64,000 nt of DNA from Vibrio sinaloensis. GTDB taxonomy: Bacteria; Pseudomonadota; Gammaproteobacteria; Enterobacterales; Vibrionaceae. Of the stretch, positions 57,353 to 64,000 are shown in pieces. The DNA lies in assembly GCF_000808535.1 (NCBI RefSeq), contig NZ_JWLV01000010.1, positions 1 to 64,000 on the forward strand, read 5' to 3'. Positions within the stretch are counted from its first letter, which is position 1, and each line of letters opens with the position of its first letter. The notes beneath the pieces were generated by a model, which had not been told where the DNA came from, made no database searches, and saw only the letters and a program-made list of their open reading frames with translations. Position numbers and translations under genes: made by a program.

Positions 57353-59473
57353 ATGAAGAAACTGTTCCTTTTTGTTGCCATCCCCATCATTGCTATCTTG
57401 GGGGCGATTCTCGCTCTCGTCTTATTGGTGAACCCAAATCAATTTAAACCGATGATTATTGAGCAGGCAAAGGCTCAAACTGGTTTAGAGTTGGTCATTG
57501 ACGGGGACATTAGCTGGCAATTTTTCCCATCGATTGGTCTAGAGTTAGGTCAAACAGAGCTAAGAAACCCACAAGGCTTTAGCAAACTCAACATGTTTAA
57601 AGTTGATAGCGTGGTTATTGATGTTTCAGTTACGCCGCTATTCAACAAGCAACTCGAAATTGGCAATGTTGTTCTGGATGGTGCGCAGGTATCGATAGAA
57701 ACACTCAAAGATGGTCGCAAAAACATTGATGCGTTGACGAAGGCTCAGTCGACTCAAGCACAAACGGCAGAATCATCTGCGCAAGACGTCCCTTCAACGA
57801 CAGAGCCAAGCGCAGCGGAAACGGCGTCAGCAACGTCTGATTGGTCAATTCAATTAGCGGGTGTCACCATCTCTAATGCTGGCGTTGAAATTCAAGACCT
57901 ACAGGCGGGAAGTTTTACCAAGCTTTACGATGTTAATCTCAGCTTATCTGAGTTCGCGTTTGATGAATGGGTAAAAGCCGACTTTGGCGCGAAAGGTGAG
58001 ACGAATCAGCAAAAGTTTGCCGCAAGTGGCCATGCTGAATTCCAGCTTGCAAAGGGCTTTGCCAAATACGCACTGCGCAATATCAAGTTAGAGAGCAGCT
58101 TTAGTGACGCCACGACGAAAATGGACACGATCAAACTGTCACTAGACACCTTTGAATTTGATGCTGCTAACTCGTTGAGTTACGAAGTTAAAGGCAAAGC
58201 GGCGGATCTCAGCATTGATATGACTGGTGCAGCCACATTAACGGTCGATGAAGCGATCAGCAAAGTCGTGCTCGATAAAATGAGTTTGGATGCCAGCTTC
58301 GAAGGGGATGCGCTGCCGCAATCACCAATGAAAGTCGCCATGGCTTCAGACTTAACCTTTGATCTCAATAAAAGTCACTTAAGTTTTGTGCTCGAATCGC
58401 TGACGGCGAATGCCTTGGCGTTTGATGGTAAAGCGGACGTGACGTTAGCAGATATTCCTAAAGTTCGTTTCGCGTTGCACAGTCCAAATATCGATTTGGA
58501 TGAATTTCTTGGTTTGGGCCAAGCTCCACAAGATAAGGAGCAAGCACCAAGCTCTGGTTCTGGTGATTCAAAGCCAGCAACGCGAGCAGAAGAGGCTGAG
58601 CCGGATTTATCTGCATTGAAGACCTTAGATGTAAAAGGTGACATGACGATTGATAAATTCAAGGCAAACAATGCTCATCTACAAAATGTTAAAGCGAGCT
58701 TCTCGGTTAACCGTGGTATCGCGGAGCTAACCTCATTCAGCTCCAATCTTTATCAAGGCTCGATTACTGCAAAAGCGAAGCTAGATGCCCGTAAGAGCCC
58801 TGCGACGTACACCGTGGAAAAACGGATCAAGGGCGTTAAAGTTCAGCCGCTACTTAAAGACGTGGCTGACAATGACATGCTTGAAGGTACGGGCAATATT
58901 ACTGTAGATCTCAAGGGTGAAAGTCTTACACCAACAGGGATTCAAAGTAACCTAGTTGGGACGATGGTCATCGACTTTGCCGATGGCGCGGTCAATGGTA
59001 TCAACGTCGCTCAATTGATTCGTGAGAACTACGCCAAAATCAAAGGCGAAAAGTTCGATGATAAGGAAGGCGTGCAAAAAACCGACTTCAGTGCCATGAA
59101 ATCAACCTTGAAGCTGAATAAGGGTAATGTTTCGACCAATGATTTGACCATGCACTCGCCACTTCTTCGTATTCGCGGTAACGGGGAAGCCAACTACATC
59201 AAGCAAACGGTTGATTTTACCGTCAGCACGTCGATTGTTGGTTCATTGGAAGGTCAAGGCGGTAAAGACATTGACGAGCTTAGAGACATTACCATCCCAA
59301 TTAATATTTCGGGCAAGTGGTCTGAGCCGAAATATAAGTTGGTATTTGATGATGTCTTAAAGCAGAAAGCGGAGAAAGAAATTGACCGCGGCGTTGAAAA
59401 GCTCACCGACAAAATCAAAGATGAGAAGACCAAAGACGCGGTGAACAGTTTGATCAAGGGGCTGTTCAACTAA
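57353..59473 (+). CDS. asmA: AsmA family protein
   Basis: A 706-aa inner-membrane-anchored periplasmic protein of the AsmA group, bridge-like proteins thought to move phospholipids toward the outer membrane. One N-terminal helix (about 4-26) precedes NPNQFKPMIIEQAKAQTGLEL, the AsmA N-terminal motif; low-complexity Ser/Thr/Ala linkers occur near 140-165 and 395-420; a conserved C-terminal AsmA region includes DFADGAVNGINVAQLIR. ATG codons at 57347 and 57353 compete; AAGGA is better spaced for 57353. Confidence 0.88.
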   Translation: MKKLFLFVAIPIIAILGAILALVLLVNPNQFKPMIIEQAKAQTGLELVIDGDISWQFFPSIGLELGQTELRNPQGFSKLNMFKVDSVVIDVSVTPLFNKQLEIGNVVLDGAQVSIETLKDGRKNIDALTKAQSTQAQTAESSAQDVPSTTEPSAAETASATSDWSIQLAGVTISNAGVEIQDLQAGSFTKLYDVNLSLSEFAFDEWVKADFGAKGETNQQKFAASGHAEFQLAKGFAKYALRNIKLESSFSDATTKMDTIKLSLDTFEFDAANSLSYEVKGKAADLSIDMTGAATLTVDEAISKVVLDKMSLDASFEGDALPQSPMKVAMASDLTFDLNKSHLSFVLESLTANALAFDGKADVTLADIPKVRFALHSPNIDLDEFLGLGQAPQDKEQAPSSGSGDSKPATRAEEAEPDLSALKTLDVKGDMTIDKFKANNAHLQNVKASFSVNRGIAELTSFSSNLYQGSITAKAKLDARKSPATYTVEKRIKGVKVQPLLKDVADNDMLEGTGNITVDLKGESLTPTGIQSNLVGTMVIDFADGAVNGINVAQLIRENYAKIKGEKFDDKEGVQKTDFSAMKSTLKLNKGNVSTNDLTMHSPLLRIRGNGEANYIKQTVDFTVSTSIVGSLEGQGGKDIDELRDITIPINISGKWSEPKYKLVFDDVLKQKAEKEIDRGVEKLTDKIKDEKTKDAVNSLIKGLFN

Positions 59474-59552
59474 CGTGTACCCGTATCAAGGTTATTTCAT
59501 AAGTGTCAGTTCAGATTAGATCTGACACTTCCATTTGTCTTGATGTGCATGA

Positions 59553-59581
59553 GAAAAAGGTCACCACTGTGACCTTTTTTT
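59553..59581. terminator. Terminator between asmA and chemoreceptor
   Basis: Stem AAAAAGGTCAC/GTGACCTTTTT between two convergent genes, usable on both strands. A second inverted repeat AAGTGTCAG/CTGACACTT near 59500-59530 lacks a T run. Confidence 0.88.
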
Positions 59582-59585
59582 ATGT

Positions 59586-61217
59586 TTACACTTTAAACTC
59601 GTCAACCTGCCTGTTGAGTTCATCACTTTCGGCGCCCAGTTGTCCGCAAAGCTCATCTGCATGATTGAGCATCTGAACCATTTCTCTGTTATTGGACGCG
59701 ATTTGCTGAATGTTTTGATTGATTTCTTCACTGACTGCAGATTGCTGAGTTGCAGCTGCAGCGATTTCAGTATTCATTTGGTTGATTTTCTCGATTGAAT
59801 CTCGAATCACGTTTAAGGATTGGGAAGCCGAGTTCGCGATAGCAATTGTTTTTTGACTACTGGTTTGGCTCGACTGCATCGCACCTACAGCACTTGTCGC
59901 GCCTGACTGTAGCCTTTCTATCATGGTTTGGATCTCACCAGTACTTTGTTGAGTACGCCCAGCCAATGAACGTACTTCGTCTGCCACTACAGCAAAGCCT
60001 CGACCTTGCTCACCTGCACGTGCCGCTTCAATTGCCGCATTTAAAGCCAGTAAGTTGGTTTGATCCGCAATATCACGAATGACATCAAGCACGGAAGCAA
60101 TATGGCTCACATCCACATTCAGTAAGTTAACCACCTCACTTGCTTGGCTAATTTGCTCAGACAGTTCGCTAATTGAATCAAGTGCTTGCTCTATCGTAAG
60201 GTGGATGTTTTCCGTTTCACTACTGGCTTGATGGCTAAACTGGGCTGCCTCATTCGCATGTTGGCTAACATTATGACTTGTTGCTTGCATTTCATTCACC
60301 GCGGTTGCGACCACCTCACTTTCTCTATGCTGAGATTGGCTAAACTCAGTTGTATTCGCTGTCGCTTGTTTTAAACCATTCGCTGCGTGCTTTACCTTGG
60401 CAGAAGATCCCATTACATGGGTTACAGTCTGTTGGATTTTAGCTACAAATATATTGAATGACTCGGCTAATGAACCAAGTTCATCACGACTTATTACGTC
60501 TAGTCTCCGTGATAAGTCACCTTCCCCCTGAGCAATGTCTGCCATTGCAGCTTCGATGCGATTGATAGGGTGAACAATAAACCTCATTGTTGTCCATATC
60601 GTGATCAGTACGGTTAGCAGCGTGACAATCATAGAGACAATCACCACGCGTTCATTCGTTACGATAGATTCTTCGACTCGCTGCTTTAGTCGCACCTGTT
60701 GCTCATCAATCGAGTGACTAATGATTTTTAGCTGCTTACGAATAGTCTTAAACTGGCGACTGAACTCGTCTGCATTGCTCTCATAGTAACGAGCGGCCAG
60801 TTCGGGTTGATCAATCATTGGCTCATACAAACTCACCCAAGAACGTGTTGCACTTAACAGGGTATTAAGCTCTGAAAGCTGTTGAGCGGGTAATATATTG
60901 TGTTCAAATAGGGTTTTAAGCTTAGCCATTCTTGGTTCTGCCCGATATGCGTTGTCGGCGAACTCATTTTGGTGGTATTTAACTTCTGCTTGGGTTTGTG
61001 CTTGAGCGATACCATTAGCCGCAACCATCACTTGGTATAAGTCCCGATAAGCATCTTGCAAACTATCAATCGATGGCTGCACAACATTGTTTAGCTGGGC
61101 ATTTAGAAAAGCTTGCTTGCTACTTTGTAAATAGGAAACGGTGGAGCTAGCTACGACACTGGTGAGAATGACCAGCATGGGTAGCAGCATCTTTTTAGAA
61201 ATAGACAACTGAATCAT
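59586..61217 (-). CDS. Methyl-accepting chemotaxis protein with helical sensor
   Basis: A 543-aa chemoreceptor. TM1 is near residues 8-28, followed by a roughly 165-residue, all-helical periplasmic domain that looks like the four-helix-bundle type; TM2 is near 192-212, then HAMP ([22 protein letters not shown]) and a signalling domain with [15 protein letters not shown]. The ligand is unknown. The true start is ATG at 61217 with AAGG seven bases upstream; the codon before it is TTG. A perfect palindrome lies upstream at 61334-61355. Confidence 0.93.
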   Translation of the reverse strand: MIQLSISKKMLLPMLVILTSVVASSTVSYLQSSKQAFLNAQLNNVVQPSIDSLQDAYRDLYQVMVAANGIAQAQTQAEVKYHQNEFADNAYRAEPRMAKLKTLFEHNILPAQQLSELNTLLSATRSWVSLYEPMIDQPELAARYYESNADEFSRQFKTIRKQLKIISHSIDEQQVRLKQRVEESIVTNERVVIVSMIVTLLTVLITIWTTMRFIVHPINRIEAAMADIAQGEGDLSRRLDVISRDELGSLAESFNIFVAKIQQTVTHVMGSSAKVKHAANGLKQATANTTEFSQSQHRESEVVATAVNEMQATSHNVSQHANEAAQFSHQASSETENIHLTIEQALDSISELSEQISQASEVVNLLNVDVSHIASVLDVIRDIADQTNLLALNAAIEAARAGEQGRGFAVVADEVRSLAGRTQQSTGEIQTMIERLQSGATSAVGAMQSSQTSSQKTIAIANSASQSLNVIRDSIEKINQMNTEIAAAATQQSAVSEEINQNIQQIASNNREMVQMLNHADELCGQLGAESDELNRQVDEFKV

Positions 61218-61333
61218 CAAGAGACCTTATTACATCATGGAAACGATAAGTGATTAGCGTAACCGTGTTGGTCATTGATAAATAGAGACAGAGTGTGATC
61301 GCCTATCTGTCTTGTTGTATATGAATATTTATA

Positions 61334-61355
61334 GTTGAGTCATAAATGACTCAAC
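61334..61355. promoter_or_regulatory. Perfect 22-bp palindrome upstream of chemoreceptor
   Basis: Arms GTTGAGTCAT and ATGACTCAAC are separated by AA, and a third copy TTGAGTCA lies at 61373-61380. It sits about 117 bases before the chemoreceptor start. It may be an operator for an unidentified regulator, or an RNA hairpin. Confidence 0.45.
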
Positions 61356-61467
61356 TGAGAGTTTTTACACAATTGAGTCAATAATTATGTTCTGTCGATA
61401 AGAGTATGTTGCTTAATTTGCTCAGGGACTCAAGAGGTTGACTGTCTGTTGTTTTCAGCCAATAACA

Positions 61468-62073
61468 TTACCAATCAACGCCTTTCAATGCTTTCACTCC
61501 GGACTCAAAGGCATGTTTGACGTTTTTCACTTCCGATACCGTGTCGGCCATTTCAATCAGTGTGCGGTGGGCGCCACGACCCGTAATCACGACAGATTGC
61601 ATTTTCGGGCGATTTTCCAGCGCTTCGACCACTTCATCCAGTTCGATGTAGCCGTAGCTCACCATATAAGTCAGCTCATCAAATAAAATGACGTTAATCG
61701 ATTCATCTTTGAGCATACGTTTACACTCTTGCCAGACGATCTGCGCTGCTTCTGTATCTGCCGCTTTGTTTTGAGTCTCCCAAGTAAAGCCTGTGGCCAT
61801 GACTTGAAACTCTACGCCTAACTTTTCCAGCAAGTTGCGTTCGCCGTTATCCCAAGTGCCTTTGATAAACTGGGCAACGGCACATTTTTGTCCATGACCT
61901 ACGGCGCGAGCAATGGTGCCGAAACCAGACGTCGACTTTCCTTTGCCGTTGCCCGTGATCACCAAAAGTAGTCCTTTTTCCTCTTGAGCTGCCGCGACTT
62001 TAGCATCGACTTTCTCTTTTACTTGTTGCTGTCTCGCTTTATGGCGCGCTTCTTTTTGGTGCTCAGAAACCAT
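61468..62073 (-). CDS. cobO: Cob(I)yrinic acid a,c-diamide adenosyltransferase
   Basis: Adds the adenosyl group to corrinoids to make coenzyme B12 (BtuR/CobO/CobA type). The 201-aa product has the P-loop GNGKGKST at 41-48, VAQFIKGTW, and the ILFDELTYMVSYGY and VVITGRGAHRTLIEMAD motifs. The first 30 residues are a basic helix. No other cobalamin-synthesis gene is nearby, so it most likely serves corrinoid salvage. Confidence 0.95.
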   Translation of the reverse strand: MVSEHQKEARHKARQQQVKEKVDAKVAAAQEEKGLLLVITGNGKGKSTSGFGTIARAVGHGQKCAVAQFIKGTWDNGERNLLEKLGVEFQVMATGFTWETQNKAADTEAAQIVWQECKRMLKDESINVILFDELTYMVSYGYIELDEVVEALENRPKMQSVVITGRGAHRTLIEMADTVSEVKNVKHAFESGVKALKGVDW

Positions 62074-62262
62074 GCTAACTCCAAATTGTTTGATTATGCG
62101 GCATCCATCATAACGTATTCATATCGAACCAAAAACCTAGGATTATTAGGGTGAAAATCGCCAAAGGACATGAGTATCGCCATAACCTTAAATCCCGAAT
62201 TAACTTTCGGTTGATATTAGAATTTTCATCTATAGTTAAGTGAATGGGAAAGAGGGTATAGC

Positions 62263-63069
62263 ATGCGCGTCTACAACTTATTCATTGTATTGTTTTGTTT
62301 GATATTTTCATCACTTTGCTTTTCCAAATCGCTTATTGTTGGTGTCGTCCCGCAGTATGCGGCAAGCAAGATAGTTCAGCAGTGGCAGCCTCTATTAGAA
62401 CTGGTTTCGGCACAAACTGGATATCGTTTTGAGCTTCGTACCGCGAAGACGATTACTGAGTTCGAGCAGCGTTTGAACGAAGGCGTCTACGATATTGCGT
62501 ATATGAATCCCTATCACTTTATTACCTATAACACCGAGCAGGGCTACACTGCTTTGGCCCATCAAGCGAACAAAAAAATCCATGGCATCATGGTTGCTCG
62601 AATTGATGACGACATAGATTCCATCAGTGATTTACAAGGACAGCAACTGGCATTTCCTTCGCCATTAGCATTCGCGGCGAGCATGCTAACGCGAGGAAGT
62701 TTATCCCAGCGTGGGATTTCGTTCTCACCCGTCTATGTAGGTTCCCATGATTCATCTTATATTTCCGTGAGTAAGGGGTTCTTTAAAGCGGGTGGCGGCG
62801 TGGTGAGAACATTCAATACGTTACCAATCGACGTGAAAAAGACGTTAAAAATAGTGTGGAAGAGCCCGGGTTATACACCCCATGCAATAGCGACTCACAT
62901 ACGAGTCGATAGCGATACACGACGCAATATTTTATCCGCATTATTAGAGTTGAATAAAAGTGATGACGGCATTAAAGCGTTGGAGAATCTTGGGTTCCAG
63001 AGTGGTTTTATATCGGCAAAAGATAGCGATTGGGATGATATTCGAAACCTGATGAGTGAAAAAGACTAA
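62263..63069 (+). CDS. PhnD-like periplasmic phosphonate/phosphite-binding protein
   Basis: A 268-aa periplasmic binding protein of the phosphate/phosphite/phosphonate (PhnD) family. A signal peptide runs to about residue 21; then LIVGVVPQYAASKIVQQWQPLLELVS, YDIAYMNPYHFITYN and LAFPSPLAFAASMLTRGSL follow the family pattern. GAGGG precedes the ATG. No permease or ATPase genes follow; instead a sensor kinase starts 17 bases on, so the protein probably acts as a ligand sensor for it. The ligand is not certain. Confidence 0.88.
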   Translation: MRVYNLFIVLFCLIFSSLCFSKSLIVGVVPQYAASKIVQQWQPLLELVSAQTGYRFELRTAKTITEFEQRLNEGVYDIAYMNPYHFITYNTEQGYTALAHQANKKIHGIMVARIDDDIDSISDLQGQQLAFPSPLAFAASMLTRGSLSQRGISFSPVYVGSHDSSYISVSKGFFKAGGGVVRTFNTLPIDVKKTLKIVWKSPGYTPHAIATHIRVDSDTRRNILSALLELNKSDDGIKALENLGFQSGFISAKDSDWDDIRNLMSEKD

Positions 63070-63086
63070 CTACGAAATAATAATTA

Positions 63087-64000
63087 ATGACCTATAAGAA
63101 TAGAATTATCGTCAGTATATTACTGCTACAGGTTTTACTTACTGTAGGGCTGTTTTATTTAACCAATGACGCGCTTTCAAACAATAGCAGAAATGAAGTT
63201 CTAAAAAGGGCTGAATCAATGACATCGCTGTTGGCTGTGTTATCTAAGGATTCTGTTCTTTCCTATGACTTTGCAACATTAGAATCTTATGCCAAGGAAC
63301 TTTCTCATCATCCCGACATTAATTATGTCAGAATTTTAGACCAAGTTGGACGAGTGTTGGTTGAAATGGGTGGGCGTTGTGTCAACCATGACTTTTCTAG
63401 TGATAGTGATGTCTACCATGTGGATGACGGTTGTTTTGACCATCAGTCGCCAGTCATGGAATCTGGCGTGCAATACGGCACAGTACAAATCGGCATTAAC
63501 GTTGATTCTCTCACCAATGTTGGTGACGAGTTAAGGCGTAACGTGACTCTAATTGGCGTTGCATTTGTCGCTTTCTCAACTATTGTTGCCGGATTTTTGG
63601 GGCGAAGCTTAACCAAGCAGCTAGACAAACTACTGCATGCGAGCCGGCAATTAGCAGAGGGAAATCGTTGCCATAGGATCCCCATTAATGGTGAGGATGA
63701 GGTGTCTAAAACAGCACTGGCGTTTAATGCGATGGCGGATGAAATTGACCTATCTTACGCTAAGTTAAAAGATGAAGTCTCTGTGAATAAAGTCATATTC
63801 GATACGTCACCCAGTGGCATTTTAGTTACGGATTTAGATGGGAAAATTACCCTTTATAACACAGCGATAAAAAATCTGATTGGGGTAAAGGGCGACGAAC
63901 TGAAAGGACGTTGTTTGTTAGATTATTTTAGTCAAATAACGGGTTGTAGTAGTTTTTCTTGCTTAGTAGGGCGATGTATTGGTGAAGGGGAAGACTTAGA
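63087..64000 (+). CDS. Membrane sensor kinase, HAMP-PAS (partial, cut by window end)
   Basis: The frame from ATG 63087 stays open to the window end (304 codons). TM1 lies at about 8-25, a periplasmic domain at 26-150 contains Cys98 and Cys116, TM2 at 154-172, HAMP at 173-225 (RSLTKQLDKLLHASRQLAEGN), and a PAS domain from about 232 (FDTSPSGILVTDLDGKITLYN). Within PAS, Cys287, Cys292 and Cys297 are spaced C-x4-C-x4-C. The kinase core is not in the window, so the histidine kinase type is inferred from the architecture. Confidence 0.82.
   Translation, partial: MTYKNRIIVSILLLQVLLTVGLFYLTNDALSNNSRNEVLKRAESMTSLLAVLSKDSVLSYDFATLESYAKELSHHPDINYVRILDQVGRVLVEMGGRCVNHDFSSDSDVYHVDDGCFDHQSPVMESGVQYGTVQIGINVDSLTNVGDELRRNVTLIGVAFVAFSTIVAGFLGRSLTKQLDKLLHASRQLAEGNRCHRIPINGEDEVSKTALAFNAMADEIDLSYAKLKDEVSVNKVIFDTSPSGILVTDLDGKITLYNTAIKNLIGVKGDELKGRCLLDYFSQITGCSSFSCLVGRCIGEGEDL

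Noticed and set aside
59500..59530. Inverted repeat AAGTGTCAG/CTGACACTT after asmA as a main terminator
   Set aside because: It has no T run; the hairpin at 59553-59581 is a far better terminator.
62263..63069. PhnD-like protein as part of a phosphonate ABC transporter
   Set aside because: No permease, ATPase or C-P lyase genes are next to it within the window; the neighbour is a sensor protein.

Overview
The window is a 64 kb stretch of a gamma-proteobacterial chromosome that reads as a Vibrio (Vibrionaceae, probably the large chromosome). The genus call rests on several Vibrio-type features: luxO-luxU with a divergent Qrr1 small RNA next to uvrB, the sodium-flagellum protein MotY, a NutA-type lipoprotein 5'-nucleotidase, the hemA-prfA-prmC-sirB2-sirB1-kdsA string and the rnfABCDGE-nth operon. 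I do not assign a species. Almost everything is core chromosome. I see no prophage, integron, CRISPR array or insertion sequence with a transposase. The only mobile-looking DNA is one small non-coding inverted-repeat element at 15967-16234.

Layout. 1-400: minus-strand tRNA cluster (Met, Leu, Gln, Met). 668-6384: ychF and pth, then lolB-ispE-prs, all minus, with hemA leaving divergently. 5128-10498: plus-strand run hemA-prfA-prmC-sirB2-sirB1-kdsA (tetrapyrrole synthesis, translation termination, KDO synthesis). 10877-19041: nutA, ybaK, uraA, a DUF2066 gene, the repeat element, and a minus cluster bepA-arsC-wrbA-DUF2069. 19277-25986: tusA-like gene and perM, a chemoreceptor, bcp and gcvR (minus), dapA and bamC (plus). 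26055-30843: an Na+/H+ antiporter-family gene, rnt, motY, a DUF2753-like gene under a perfect Fur box, gloA and nth. 30874-37158: rnfABCDGE, an ion-pumping ferredoxin:NAD+ oxidoreductase whose RnfC carries a long tandem-repeat tail. 37407-43000: tRNA-Asn, uvrB behind a LexA box and DnaA boxes, qrr1, luxO-luxU, yvcK. 43165-46022: Moco riboswitch candidate and moaABCDE. 46073-51315: a PAS-GGDEF protein, NrtS-like and CBS-domain small proteins, zntA under a ZntR-type promoter, udp. 51406-64000: DUF1456 gene, an unknown membrane protein, metG, mrp, udk, asmA-like, a second chemoreceptor, cobO, and a PhnD-like binding protein followed by a sensor kinase cut by the window end.

How genes work together. 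LuxU passes phosphate to LuxO; LuxO-P with sigma-54 drives Qrr1, whose -24/-12 promoter and LuxO palindrome lie between qrr1 and luxO. lolB, bamC and bepA all serve outer-membrane assembly. moaABCDE builds molybdopterin under probable feedback by its RNA leader. The most interesting less-described items are the PhnD-like protein/sensor-kinase pair with no transporter genes, the Fur-boxed DUF2753-like gene, the inverted-repeat element that supplies a gene's stop codon, and the RnfC repeat tail.
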